Both the position numbers and the translations under genes were made by a program. From Mycolicibacterium brisbanense (lineage in GTDB: Bacteria > Actinomycetota > Actinomycetes > Mycobacteriales > Mycobacteriaceae): a stretch of DNA of 64,000 nucleotides. Where the stretch lies: assembly GCF_001570425.1 (NCBI RefSeq), contig NZ_BCSX01000035.1, forward strand, positions 248,001 through 312,000. Direction: 5' to 3'. This document shows positions 15,026-23,478 of the stretch, in pieces (positions within the stretch are counted from its first letter, which is position 1; every line of letters begins with the position of its first letter). Under the pieces are notes generated by a model that was given only the letters and a program-made list of their open reading frames with translations, was not told where the DNA came from and ran no database searches.

Positions 15026-15907
15026 ATGTCGATGGTCGACGTTCTCGCGGGTGCGCCCGCGCAGAAGACCCAGCCGACGACCGCGGGTCGGCGGCTGGGT
15101 GGGGTCGGTCTGCTGCTGCCGTCGATACTGCTGATCGTCGGGGTGTTCGGCCTGCCGCTGGCGATTATGTTCTGGCAGGCGTTCAGCGATCCGGTGCCCG
15201 GCTTCGTCAATTTCCACTGGTACTTGGGCGATTCCGTGCAGCGCGAGGTGTTGCTCCGCACGTTCACCACGGGTCTCGAAGTCACGGCGATCTGCCTGCT
15301 GCTCGGCTATCCCTATGCCTACGCCATGGTCGCGTTCGGGCCCACCGTGCGCATCGCGCTGACGCTCATCGTGCTGGTTCCGTTCTGGACCAGTCTGATG
15401 GTGCGCACGTTCGCGTGGGTGATCCTGCTGGAAGACGGTGGGCCGATACACACTGTGCTGTCCGTCGTCGGGCTGGGCGGTGTGCCGCTGCTGCGCACCA
15501 ATCTGGGCGTGGTCATCGGCATGAGTCAGATCCTGCTGCCCTTCATGGTGCTGCCCCTGTATGCCGTGATGTCGGGCATCGACCGTCGTCTCGTCCTCGC
15601 GTCGTCGAGTCTCGGTGCGCGGCCGGTCATCTCGTTCGTGAGGATCTGGGCTCCGCTCTCGTTGCCCGGCGTCGGAGCGGGGTGCCTGATGGTCTTCATC
15701 AGCAGCCTCGGCTTCTACGTGACGCCGGCACTGCTCGGGGCGCCGGACGATGCACTGATCAGCCAGCAGATCTATGTCCAGGTCACCAGCCTGCTGGCCT
15801 GGGGCAGGGGAGGAGCCATGGGCGTGGTGCTGTTGCTCATCACGTTCCTCGTGCTCGCGGTGCTGATGTACCTGTTGCGCCGGAACCGGAAGGAGCGCAC
15901 GGCATGA
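15026..15907 (+). CDS. Polyamine-type ABC transporter permease 1 (PotB family)
   Basis: 293 residues with about six transmembrane helices, the first at about 26-48 (GLLLPSILLIVGVFGLPLAI). The EAA-type loop that docks to the ATPase is SSSLGARPVISFVRIWAPLSLPG. The start at 15026 has an AGGAGG ribosome site. The stop overlaps the start of the second permease (ATGA, 15904-15907). It forms half of the membrane channel of the importer. Confidence 0.88.
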   Translation: MSMVDVLAGAPAQKTQPTTAGRRLGGVGLLLPSILLIVGVFGLPLAIMFWQAFSDPVPGFVNFHWYLGDSVQREVLLRTFTTGLEVTAICLLLGYPYAYAMVAFGPTVRIALTLIVLVPFWTSLMVRTFAWVILLEDGGPIHTVLSVVGLGGVPLLRTNLGVVIGMSQILLPFMVLPLYAVMSGIDRRLVLASSSLGARPVISFVRIWAPLSLPGVGAGCLMVFISSLGFYVTPALLGAPDDALISQQIYVQVTSLLAWGRGGAMGVVLLLITFLVLAVLMYLLRRNRKERTA

Positions 15908-16704
15908 CGCGACGGGCCAGGACGTTCTGGCGGGTTCTGCTCGGCGTGTTCTGCGCAGGAGTCGCGTTGTGGCTCGTCGCCCCGTCGCTGATCGTGGTGC
16001 CGCTGAGCTTCACCGACCGACCGTCGTTCACCTTCCCGCCGACCGGCTGGTCGACGCGTTGGTACCAGGCGTTCTTCGCCGACCCCGCGTGGCTCGCAGC
16101 CCTGCAGGCCAGCCTCGAGGTCGGCGTCCTGGTGGTCATCGTCGCCACCACGTTCGGCACCGCCGCGGCTGTGGCGCTCAGCCGCACTGGGCTGGCCGGC
16201 CGGCAGGGCATCCGGGCATTCCTGTTGGCGCCCATGGTGGTTCCGGTGATCGTGGTCGCCGTCGGCCTGTACGCGTTGTTCCTGCGGCTCAATCTGCTCG
16301 GCACGCTGTTCGGCTTCGTCGTCGCGCACAGCATGCTGGCGCTGCCGTTCGTCATCGTGCCGGTGATGGCGAGCCTGCAGGGATTCGACAGGCGCCTTGA
16401 GGACGCGGCCGCGATCTGTGGTGCCAACCGCTGGACCACCTTCCGTACCGTCACGCTGCCGCTGGTGGCGCCGGGCGTGCTGTCAGGTGCTCTGTTCGCG
16501 TTCGCGACGAGCTTCGACGAGGTGGTGTTGTCGTTGTTCATCCAGAATCCGTACCTGCAGACGCTGCCGGTGAAGATGTACGCCTCGGTCACGCGCGACA
16601 CCGATCCCACGATCGCTGCCGCTGCCACGCTCATCCTCGTCCTCACGACGTGTCTGACCGTCGTTGCGGGCGTCTACTCGCGCAGGAGGAACCGTGTCCA
16701 CTGA
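15904..16704 (+). CDS. Polyamine-type ABC transporter permease 2 (PotC family)
   Basis: 266 residues from the ATG at 15904, which overlaps the previous stop. About six membrane helices, and an EAA loop DAAAICGANRWTTFRTVTLP followed by LVAPGVLSGALFAFATSFDE, the PotC-type signature. Its 3' end overlaps the GTG of the ATPase gene by 11 bases. It is the second half of the membrane channel. Confidence 0.88.
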   Translation: MTRRARTFWRVLLGVFCAGVALWLVAPSLIVVPLSFTDRPSFTFPPTGWSTRWYQAFFADPAWLAALQASLEVGVLVVIVATTFGTAAAVALSRTGLAGRQGIRAFLLAPMVVPVIVVAVGLYALFLRLNLLGTLFGFVVAHSMLALPFVIVPVMASLQGFDRRLEDAAAICGANRWTTFRTVTLPLVAPGVLSGALFAFATSFDEVVLSLFIQNPYLQTLPVKMYASVTRDTDPTIAAAATLILVLTTCLTVVAGVYSRRRNRVH

Positions 16705-17782
16705 CCACACCCCACATGGCGCGTCGATCACGTTGCGGCGCTTGACCAAGCGCTACGGATCGGTGACCGCTGTCGACGCCGTCGACCTCGACGCGCGGCC
16801 GGGTGAGTTCCTCACGCTGCTCGGGCCCAGCGGTTCGGGGAAGACCACCACTCTCAACATGATCGCCGGATTCGTCGACGTCACCGAGGGTGACCTGCTC
16901 ATCGACGGCCGGCCGGTCGCCGATCTGCCGCCGTACCGCCGCAACATCGGCATGGTGTTCCAGCACTACGCGCTGTTCCCGCACATGACGGTGACCGACA
17001 ACGTCGAATACCCGCTGCGCCAGCGCAAGGTCGCCAAGCAGCAGCGCCGGGAGAAGGTGACCGCGGCCCTGCGAACGGTCGGCCTCGACGGCTACGGCAC
17101 CCGGATGCCCAAGGAGCTGTCGGGCGGTCAGCAGCAGCGAGTCGCGCTCGCGCGGGCCATGGTCTACGAACCGAGCGTGCTGCTCATGGACGAACCACTC
17201 GGCGCGCTGGACAAGAAGTTGCGTGATTCGCTGCAGCTCGAGATCAAGCGCATACACGGCGAACTGGGCACGACGTTCGTCTACGTCACGCACGATCAGG
17301 ACGAGGCGCTCGTGCTGTCGGACCGCATCGCGGTGTTCAACAACGCGCGCATCGAGCAGATCGGGTCGCCCACCGAACTCTACGAGTGCCCCAACAGCGT
17401 GTTCGTGGCGCGCTTCCTGGGTGAGTCGTCGCTGTTCTACGGGACGCTCAAGGACGGGCTGGTGGTCAATGCCTATGGCCGGCGGATCGTGGCCGGCCGC
17501 GGCGACGTGCCCAGCGGTGCCTCGGTGGCGGTCGTCGTCCGACCGGAACGGCTTCGCATCGTCACCGGTGACGATGAGCCCGACGTCGTCAACGCCGTGC
17601 CCGGCACGGTGATTCAGGACATCTACCTCGGGAACTCCCGCAAGATCGAGGTCCGGCTACCCGACGACACTGTCGCACTGGTTCGCGAGAGTGCCGGAAG
17701 CATCACGGAGGCCCAAGCCGGGCAACGGGTCTGGCTGACGTTCGATCCGGACGTCGCGGCCATCCTCCCCGCCGACACATGA
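16694..17782 (+). CDS. Polyamine-type ABC transporter ATPase (PotA family)
   Basis: 362 residues from the GTG at 16694, preceded by AGGAGGA. Walker A GPSGSGKTT, Q-loop FQHYALF, signature LSGGQQQRVALARA, Walker B VLLMDEP, and H-loop VTHDQ. The C-terminal TOBE domain (FYGTLKDGLVV, VVVRPERLRI) is typical of PotA/MalK-type ATPases. It powers import through the two permeases. An upstream ATG at 16664 is open but has no better ribosome site. Confidence 0.9.
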   Translation: MSTDHTPHGASITLRRLTKRYGSVTAVDAVDLDARPGEFLTLLGPSGSGKTTTLNMIAGFVDVTEGDLLIDGRPVADLPPYRRNIGMVFQHYALFPHMTVTDNVEYPLRQRKVAKQQRREKVTAALRTVGLDGYGTRMPKELSGGQQQRVALARAMVYEPSVLLMDEPLGALDKKLRDSLQLEIKRIHGELGTTFVYVTHDQDEALVLSDRIAVFNNARIEQIGSPTELYECPNSVFVARFLGESSLFYGTLKDGLVVNAYGRRIVAGRGDVPSGASVAVVVRPERLRIVTGDDEPDVVNAVPGTVIQDIYLGNSRKIEVRLPDDTVALVRESAGSITEAQAGQRVWLTFDPDVAAILPADT

Positions 17783-17838
17783 TGCAGGCGGCCCAACATA
17801 TTTCACCAACCAGTATCGATGAATGCAGGAGAATCAAG

Positions 17839-19257
17839 ATGTCCCCCGATGATCGCAGGCCCAGCGGTCTTGCCAATGACTTCGTGAACGGCAGTGTGTC
17901 GTTCTGGTACCGCGCGGCGGGCTGGCCCAAGTCGCGGCCGCCGCTGCCGAACTCGCTCGATGCCGACGTGTGCATCGTCGGGGCCGGCCTCACCGGCCTG
18001 TGGGCCGCGTACTACCTCAAGCGCGAACAACCCGATTTGCGAATCGTCATGCTGGAGAAGGAGTTCGCGGGGTTCGGCGCGTCCGGGCGCAACGGCGGAT
18101 GGCTGTCGGCGGAGCTGGCCGGATCTCGCGATGCGTACGCCTCGACGCACGGCCATGACGGTGTCGTCACGCTCATGCGGGCCATGCGCGGAGCCGTCGA
18201 CGAGGTCATCGGCATCGCCGAGTCCGAAGGGATCGACGCCGACATCGTCAAGGACGGCGTGCTGCACGTGGCCCGAAACCAGGCTCAGATGGGCCGGTTG
18301 CGCGAATCGCTCGACTTCGAACGGAGTTGGGGCGCGACCGAGGACGATTTCGTGGTGCTCACCGGCGACGAGTCGAACTCCCGGATCCGGGTCGAGGGTG
18401 CCATGGGTGCGCTGTTCACCCCGCACTGCGCCCGAGTGCAGCCCGCCAAGCTGGTCCAGGGCCTGGCGCGCGTGGTGGAGGGCATGGGCGTCGCGATCTA
18501 TGAACAGACCGAGGTGACCGACATCAAGACGGGCCGCGCACTCACCGCTCGCGGGGACGTCCGGGCGCCCGTCATCCTCCGTTGTCTCGAAGGCTTCACC
18601 GCGACCATGCCCGGGCAACGCCGGGAGTGGCTGCCCATGAACTCGTCGATGGTAGTGACCGAACCCCTCCCCGAATCCGTACTGCGGCAGGTCGGTTGGC
18701 AGGGAGCCGAACTGCTGGGCGACTACGCGCACGGGTACATGTACGCCCAGCGCACAGCTGACAATCGAATCGCGCTGGGCGGCAGAGGAATTCCCTATCG
18801 CTACGGGTCGAAACTCGACCATCGGGGTGCCACCCAGCAGTGGACCATCGACGCTCTGACCGCCCTGGTTCGGGACATGTTCCCTGCCACGCGCGACATC
18901 CCGATCGCACACGCGTGGTGTGGCGTGCTCGGGGTGCCGCGGGACTGGACGGCCACCGTCGACTTCGACCGGGCGAGCGGCTTCGGCACCGCGGGCGGCT
19001 ATGTCGGCAGCGGGCTGACCACCACGAACCTGGCAGGCCACACGCTCGCCGACCTGGTCCTCGCGCGTGACTCCGATCTCGTCCGGCTGCCGTGGGTGGG
19101 CCGGCGGGTCCGCAAGTGGGAACCAGAGCCGTTGCGCTGGTTGGGAGTTCAAGCCATGTATGCGCTATACCGAACCGCGGACCGGCGCGAGGCCACCAAC
19201 GGCATGACCGGAACAAGCCATCTGGCACGTATCGCCAACAAGATCACGGGACGCTGA
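17839..19257 (+). CDS. FAD-dependent amine oxidoreductase (PuuB/OrdL-like)
   Basis: 472 residues from the ATG at 17839, chosen because AGGAG lies 7 bases upstream; an ATG at 17779 would overlap the ATPase stop. FAD fold VCIVGAGLTGLWAAYYLKRE (about 43-62), then FGASGRNGGWLSAELAG, the pattern of gamma-glutamylputrescine oxidase (PuuB) and related DAO-family enzymes. The C-terminal flavin contact is YVGSGLTTTNLAG. It lies directly after the polyamine transporter, so it probably oxidises the imported amine. A PuuA-type gamma-glutamylpolyamine synthetase is not present in the window, so it may act on a free amine instead. Confidence 0.85.
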   Translation: MSPDDRRPSGLANDFVNGSVSFWYRAAGWPKSRPPLPNSLDADVCIVGAGLTGLWAAYYLKREQPDLRIVMLEKEFAGFGASGRNGGWLSAELAGSRDAYASTHGHDGVVTLMRAMRGAVDEVIGIAESEGIDADIVKDGVLHVARNQAQMGRLRESLDFERSWGATEDDFVVLTGDESNSRIRVEGAMGALFTPHCARVQPAKLVQGLARVVEGMGVAIYEQTEVTDIKTGRALTARGDVRAPVILRCLEGFTATMPGQRREWLPMNSSMVVTEPLPESVLRQVGWQGAELLGDYAHGYMYAQRTADNRIALGGRGIPYRYGSKLDHRGATQQWTIDALTALVRDMFPATRDIPIAHAWCGVLGVPRDWTATVDFDRASGFGTAGGYVGSGLTTTNLAGHTLADLVLARDSDLVRLPWVGRRVRKWEPEPLRWLGVQAMYALYRTADRREATNGMTGTSHLARIANKITGR

Positions 19258-19261
19258 CGCA

Positions 19262-19612
19262 ATGGAGACGAGTGTGAACCTGAGGCATGTAGACACGACC
19301 ACGGTCGAACTCTCTGAGCCGCAACCGAAACCGACCAGCCGCACCGGCCAGCTGGAGTCGGCCGTCGAGGTCTGGGCCGATTCCGTGGTCGATACCGGGG
19401 TGTGGGAGTGCGACCCGGGGGAGTTCACCGCTGATCGGTCGGCAGCGACCGAGGTCTGCCACATCATCTCCGGTTCGGGCACAGTGGTGGGCGACGACGG
19501 GACGAGCGCCGACATCGGGCCCGGCTCACTGCTGGTGCTGCCCCGGGGCTGGCGCGGAACGTGGTTGGTCAAGGAGACGATCCGTAAGACGTACGTCATC
19601 ATCGGCGCCTGA
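19262..19612 (+). CDS. Small cupin protein (EutQ/DUF861-like)
   Basis: 116 residues, a single cupin barrel: TEVCHIISGSGTVVGDDGTS, then GPGSLLVLPRGWRGTWLVKE. Similar small cupins (DUF861) are common beside FAD amine oxidases. It lies 4 bases after the FAD oxidoreductase, so it is in the same operon. The start could also be the GTG at 19274, which has GGAGACG upstream. Metal-binding histidines are few (one clear His), so an enzymatic role is uncertain. Confidence 0.75.
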   Translation: METSVNLRHVDTTTVELSEPQPKPTSRTGQLESAVEVWADSVVDTGVWECDPGEFTADRSAATEVCHIISGSGTVVGDDGTSADIGPGSLLVLPRGWRGTWLVKETIRKTYVIIGA

Positions 19613-19645
19613 CGGGTGTCGTCGGCCCCGCCCTAGACTGGGGTC

Positions 19646-20572
19646 ATGACCGCGAGCACTCGGGTCGATGAGTTCGAGGAGTTACGGCCGAATCTCCTTG
19701 CGGTCGCCTACCGGTTGACGGGCACCTACGCCGATGCCGAGGACATCGTGCAGGAGGCCTGGATTCGGTGGGACGCCAACCGCAACGAGGTCCATGACCT
19801 GCGAGCCTGGCTGACCACGGTGGTCAGCAGACTCGGCCTGGATCGGTTGCGGTCGGCCGCGCACCGGCGCGAAGCCTATGTCGGCGAATGGCTGCCCGAG
19901 CCGGTCGTGACACCTTTGGACCTCAACGCCGGGTCCGGCGCCGTCGACCCGCTGACGGCGGTGGTCGCCGGTGAAGACGCCAGGTTCGCCGCCATGGTGG
20001 TGCTCGAACGCCTGACCCCGGACCAACGGGTGGCTTTCGTGTTGCACGACGGCTTCGCCGTGCCGTTCCCGGAGATCGCCGACGTGCTCGGCGTCAGTCC
20101 GGCCGCGGCACGTCAGCTGGCTTCCCGTGCCCGCCGGGCAGTGGCCGACGCCCCGCCGCCGGTTGCGGCCGACACCCACAACGAGGTGGCCGGCGCGTTC
20201 ATGGCGGCGTTGGCCACCGGGGACCTGGAAGCCGTTGTGCGCCTTCTGCATCCGGATGTCACCTTCACCGGGGACTCCAACCGCCGGGCGCCGACGGCCG
20301 CGCGGGTCATCCACGGCCCCGACAAGGTGGCGCGGTTTCTGCTCGGTCTCGCGAAGCGCTACGGGCCGAACTGGCATGCGCGCGGGCAGCTGGCGTTCAT
20401 CAACGGCGAGCTGGGCACATACACGCCGGGGGCGCCGGCCCGCGACGGCTATCCGGAGATGATGCCCCGCGTCACCGCAGTGACCGTCCGCGACGGAAAG
20501 GTCTGCGCGGTATGGGATATCGCCAACCCCGACAAGTTCACCGGTTCCCCGCTACGTGGAGGTGCGTTGTGA
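19646..20572 (+). CDS. sigJ: ECF41-type RNA polymerase sigma factor SigJ
   Basis: 308 residues. Sigma region 2 (about 8-75, LLAVAYRLTGTYADAEDIVQ), region 4 (about 130-175, FAVPFPEIADVLGVSPAAAR) and a C-terminal SnoaL-like domain (about 185-300). It carries the ECF41 linker motif WLPEP (82-86) and the C-terminal motif NPDKF (294-298). In ECF41 sigma factors the C-terminal domain replaces a separate anti-sigma factor and tunes activity. The position next to a PPOX-type flavoprotein and a carboxymuconolactone decarboxylase-like gene is the known ECF41 context. M. tuberculosis SigJ is the matching protein. Confidence 0.92.
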   Translation: MTASTRVDEFEELRPNLLAVAYRLTGTYADAEDIVQEAWIRWDANRNEVHDLRAWLTTVVSRLGLDRLRSAAHRREAYVGEWLPEPVVTPLDLNAGSGAVDPLTAVVAGEDARFAAMVVLERLTPDQRVAFVLHDGFAVPFPEIADVLGVSPAAARQLASRARRAVADAPPPVAADTHNEVAGAFMAALATGDLEAVVRLLHPDVTFTGDSNRRAPTAARVIHGPDKVARFLLGLAKRYGPNWHARGQLAFINGELGTYTPGAPARDGYPEMMPRVTAVTVRDGKVCAVWDIANPDKFTGSPLRGGAL

Positions 20573-21102
20573 TGCCAGGAGATTCGGGAAATCTGGCCCA
20601 GACCTTCAGCCGGCTGGTGTTCCGCGGTATGGACAAGCTGCGGGCACCCGAGGCGTTCGACATCGGTGAGCCCACCGGAACCGACTTCACCGGCTTCGAC
20701 CGCTACCGACAAATCCTGCTGTTGACGTTCAAGCGGTCCGGAGAGGCCATGCCCAGCCCGATCAACCACGGCGTCGCAGACGGCAAGATCTACGTCCGCA
20801 CCGACGCGTCGACCGGAAAGGTCAAGCGCATCCGCAACAATCCGCGGGTTCTCGTGGTGGCCAGCAACCTTCGGGGTAAACCCAGGGGCCCGGTGGTCGC
20901 CGGCGTGGCGCGGATCCTCGATGAGTCGGAAACCGCGCACGCCGACGCCGTCATCGCCGCGAACTGGAGCCGCCCCATGAAGGTGTTCGAGCGCGGCCTT
21001 GACCGCGGCAGCCAGGCCATGGGCGCGGCCGTCGCCTATATCGAGATCACGCCCGCTGCTCAGACACCGCCCACGGAACCCGGCACGCATCCCCAGAGTT
21101 GA
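20572..21102 (+). CDS. PPOX/FDOR-type flavin- or F420-binding protein
   Basis: 176 residues from the ATG at 20572, which overlaps the sigJ stop by one base (TGATG). It has the split-barrel fold of pyridoxamine-phosphate-oxidase-like proteins: QILLLTFKRSGEAMPSPINH, GKIYVRTDASTGKVKRIRNN and VLVVASNLRGKPRGPVVAGV are typical of the mycobacterial PPOX class of F420-dependent reductases. It is co-translated with sigJ, so it is probably a target or partner of that sigma factor. The 3' end overlaps the convergent carboxymuconolactone decarboxylase-like gene by 56 bases. Confidence 0.82.
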   Translation: MPGDSGNLAQTFSRLVFRGMDKLRAPEAFDIGEPTGTDFTGFDRYRQILLLTFKRSGEAMPSPINHGVADGKIYVRTDASTGKVKRIRNNPRVLVVASNLRGKPRGPVVAGVARILDESETAHADAVIAANWSRPMKVFERGLDRGSQAMGAAVAYIEITPAAQTPPTEPGTHPQS

Positions 21103-21634
21103 AGCCCTGCTCGGTGATGCCCAGCGCCGAGTACATCCGGGCGCGCATGTTCTCGACCCCGATCTGATACGTCAGCTCGATCACGCCGTCGTCGCCGAAA
21201 CGCTGCCGCAGATCGGCGATCTGCTCATCGGTCACGGAGTGGGTGTCGGTGGTCATCGCGTTGGCGTAGGCGATGGCTGCGCGCTCGTCGTCGGTGTACA
21301 GCGGTGAGGTCGCGTAGTCGTCGATGGACTTGAGCCGGTCGACGTCCAGGTTCTCCAGCCGCATCAGCATCGAGCCGAAATCGACGCACCACGAGCAGCC
21401 GACCGTGCGGGCGGTCCAGAACACCGCCAGCTCGCGGATGCTGGCGGGCAGCTTCTTCGAAGCGCTCTTGAGCATCGTTTCGTGGACGGCATTGGCCACC
21501 AGCAGCCGGGGATGGTGGGCGACCACCGTGAACGGTTCGGGCACCTCGCCGTAGTTCCGCTTGGCGATGCGGTACATCATGCGGGTCAGCAGGCCGGCTT
21601 GTTTGGGGCTCACAGGGGTGATTCGTGTGGTCAT
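21047..21634 (-). CDS. Carboxymuconolactone decarboxylase/AhpD-like protein
   Basis: 195 residues from the ATG at 21634. The AhpD/CMD helical fold shows KLPASIRELAVFWTARTVGC and the CSWC redox pair (about residues 79-82). The usual AhpD histidine after the second Cys is not present (CVDFGSMLM), which argues against classical AhpD activity. A second helical part reads DDERAAIAYANAMTT and VTDEQIADLRQRFGDDGVIE. CMD proteins are standard neighbours of ECF41 sigma factors. It is read towards sigJ and its PPOX partner, with overlapping 3' ends. Confidence 0.85.
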   Translation of the reverse strand: MTTRITPVSPKQAGLLTRMMYRIAKRNYGEVPEPFTVVAHHPRLLVANAVHETMLKSASKKLPASIRELAVFWTARTVGCSWCVDFGSMLMRLENLDVDRLKSIDDYATSPLYTDDERAAIAYANAMTTDTHSVTDEQIADLRQRFGDDGVIELTYQIGVENMRARMYSALGITEQGFNSGDACRVPWAVSEQRA

Positions 21635-21679
21635 ATCAGTCAGACGAGGCAGGTCCGCGATGTGTGACAGGCCGAACGT

Positions 21680-21722
21680 GAGCTTGTGTGCGAAATATCG
21701 GGAAAATCCGGTACACAAGCTC
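21680..21722. repeat. GAGCTTGTGT inverted repeat in a divergent promoter region
   Basis: GAGCTTGTGT (21680-21689) pairs with ACACAAGCTC (21713-21722). It lies between the divergent CMD-like and DUF559 genes, where no terminator is needed. The same arms recur in the palindrome at 22622-22668 on the other side of the DUF559 gene. Confidence 0.65.
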
Positions 21723-21766
21723 GGGCGTGACGGGAACCGGTACGGAGGCCGTGCCGTCCTAACTGC

Positions 21767-22615
21767 ATGCCCTTTCTGGGATCCGAGGCGCTGCAGGCAG
21801 GCGAGCTCAACCGCTATCAGCTGCGCACCCGGTACGACGCGGTCTATCGCAACGTCTATGTCCCCCGCGGACAGGAATTGACGCCTGCTGACAAGGCGGT
21901 GGCGGCCTGGCTCTGGTCGGGGCGCAGGGCAACAGTGGCCGGGCTGTCCGCGGCCGCGCTGCATGGTGCGCGGTGGATCGACGTCACGCACCCCGCCGAG
22001 TTGAATCACGCCAGCAGGCACAAGACCGACGGCATCGTTCTGCACAGCGACCGCCTTCGGCCGGACGAGACCTGCCTGCTCCGCGGCATCACGGTGACCA
22101 CGCCGGAACGAACCGCGTTCGACCTGGGGCGCCGGCGCGGCCTGGAGATGGCCGTCATCCGGGTGGACGCGCTGCTGCAGGCCTGCGAGCTGAAGGTCTC
22201 CGGCGTGCAGCCACTGCTGCGGCGCCACCAGGGAGCGCGCGGAATCGTCCAGTTGCGAAGGGTTTTGGACCTCGCCGACGACGGCGCCGAGTCGCCGCAG
22301 GAAACCCGGCTGCGACTGGTGCTGACGGACGCGGGCATGCGGCCGACTCATACGCAGATCAACGTGTTCGACAGCTGGCGCCTCGTCGGGCGTATCGACA
22401 TGGGCTGGCCGGAGTGGAAGGTCGGCGTGCAGTACGACGGTTTCCAGCACTGGACGGATCCGGCGCAGCGCACCAAGGACATCGACCAGAACGTCGAGTA
22501 CCAGGATCTTGGCTGGCGCATGGTGCGAGTCGGCGCCGACTTGTTACGTCATCGCCAACGCGTGATCATTGACCGCACCCGCCAAGCGCTATGCGCCGCC
22601 GGTGCGCCCATCTAA
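21767..22615 (+). CDS. DUF559/AbiEi-type protein with Vsr-like nuclease fold
   Basis: 282 residues. The N-terminal half (about 1-110) resembles the AbiEi antitoxin-like region of many actinobacterial proteins: RYQLRTRYDAVYRNVYVPRG, TVAGLSAAALHGARWID and GITVTTPERTAFDLGRR. The C-terminal part (about 175-275) resembles DUF559/Vsr endonucleases: ESPQETRLRLVLTDAGMRPT, GRIDMGWPEWKVGVQYDG and LGWRMVRVGADLL. The expected catalytic pattern is D...E/Q-x-D; here D206-type RID and VQYDG are seen, so activity is possible but not certain. No toxin partner is adjacent. It is flanked by two copies of a palindromic repeat. Function unknown. Confidence 0.75.
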   Translation: MPFLGSEALQAGELNRYQLRTRYDAVYRNVYVPRGQELTPADKAVAAWLWSGRRATVAGLSAAALHGARWIDVTHPAELNHASRHKTDGIVLHSDRLRPDETCLLRGITVTTPERTAFDLGRRRGLEMAVIRVDALLQACELKVSGVQPLLRRHQGARGIVQLRRVLDLADDGAESPQETRLRLVLTDAGMRPTHTQINVFDSWRLVGRIDMGWPEWKVGVQYDGFQHWTDPAQRTKDIDQNVEYQDLGWRMVRVGADLLRHRQRVIIDRTRQALCAAGAPI

Positions 22616-22621
22616 ACGAAA

Positions 22622-22668
22622 CTGAGCTTGTGTTCGAGATTTCACGAGAATCTCGTACACAAGCTCAG
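22622..22668. terminator. Long palindrome/terminator between DUF559 gene and sdhB
   Basis: A 20-base arm (22622-22641, starting CTGAGCTTGTGT) pairs with 22649-22668 with one mismatch around a 7-base loop, and weaker pairing CGAA/TTCG extends it outward. It lies between convergent stops at 22615 and 22687 and probably terminates both. It shares GAGCTTGTGT arms with 21680-21722. Confidence 0.75.
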
Positions 22669-22686
22669 CTTCGGCAGAGCAATGAC

Positions 22687-23478
22687 TCAGCGCGCAAACA
22701 TCAACGCGCGCTTGACCTCCTGGATGGCCTGGGTGACCTGGATGCCACGCGGGCAGGCCTCGGTGCAGTTGAAGGTGGTGCGGCAGCGCCACACGCCGTC
22801 GACCTCGTTGAGGATGTCGAGCCGCTCGGCGGCCGCCTCGTCACGGGAATCGAAGATGAAGCGGTGCGCGTTGACGATCGCCGCGGGCCCGAAGTACGAC
22901 CCCTCGCTCCAGTACACCGGGCAGCTCGTGGTGCAGCAGGCGCACAGGATGCACTTGGTGGTGTCGTCGAAACGGGCCCGGTCGGTGGCGCTCTGGATGC
23001 GCTCGCGAGTGGGCGGGTTGCCGCTGGTGACGAGGAACGGTTTGACGGCGCGGTAGGCGTCGAAGAACGGTTCCATGTCGACGACGAGGTCCTTTTCCAC
23101 GGGCAGGCCGCGGATGGGCTCGATGGTGATGGTCAGTTGCTTGCCGGGCTTCTTGGGCAGCATGTCGCGCATGAGCACCTTGCACGCCAGTCGGTTGACC
23201 CCGTTGATGCGCATGGCATCGCTGCCGCACACCCCGTGGGCACACGAGCGGCGGAACGTCAGGGTGCCATCGAGGTAACCCTTGACGTAGAGCAGCAGGT
23301 TGAGCAGCCGGTCCGACGGTAGGCACGGGACGCGGAAGCTCTGCCAGCCGGCGGCGTCGGGGTTCTCGGGGTTGAATCGGGCGATCTTGAGGGTGACCAT
23401 GACCGCGCCCTCGGGCACCGGGGGCAGGGGCGGGTCGCCGGCTTCGGGCTTGTCTAGGACCTCTGCGACGGGGGCCAT
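22687..23478 (-). CDS. sdhB: Succinate dehydrogenase iron-sulfur subunit
   Basis: 263 residues. The N-terminal ferredoxin domain binds [2Fe-2S] (CAHGVCGSDAMRINGVNRLACK region). The C-terminal domain holds CILCACCTTSCPVYW and CTEACPRGIQV for the [4Fe-4S] and [3Fe-4S] clusters. It passes electrons from SdhA to the membrane subunits on the cytoplasmic side. The ATG at 23478 abuts the sdhA stop directly. It is the last gene of the sdhCDAB operon. Confidence 0.96.
   Translation of the reverse strand: MAPVAEVLDKPEAGDPPLPPVPEGAVMVTLKIARFNPENPDAAGWQSFRVPCLPSDRLLNLLLYVKGYLDGTLTFRRSCAHGVCGSDAMRINGVNRLACKVLMRDMLPKKPGKQLTITIEPIRGLPVEKDLVVDMEPFFDAYRAVKPFLVTSGNPPTRERIQSATDRARFDDTTKCILCACCTTSCPVYWSEGSYFGPAAIVNAHRFIFDSRDEAAAERLDILNEVDGVWRCRTTFNCTEACPRGIQVTQAIQEVKRALMFAR

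Noticed and set aside
21680..22668. Insertion sequence or transposon around the DUF559 gene
   Set aside because: The flanking palindromes are short, sit in gene boundaries, and neither target-site duplications nor a transposase are seen.
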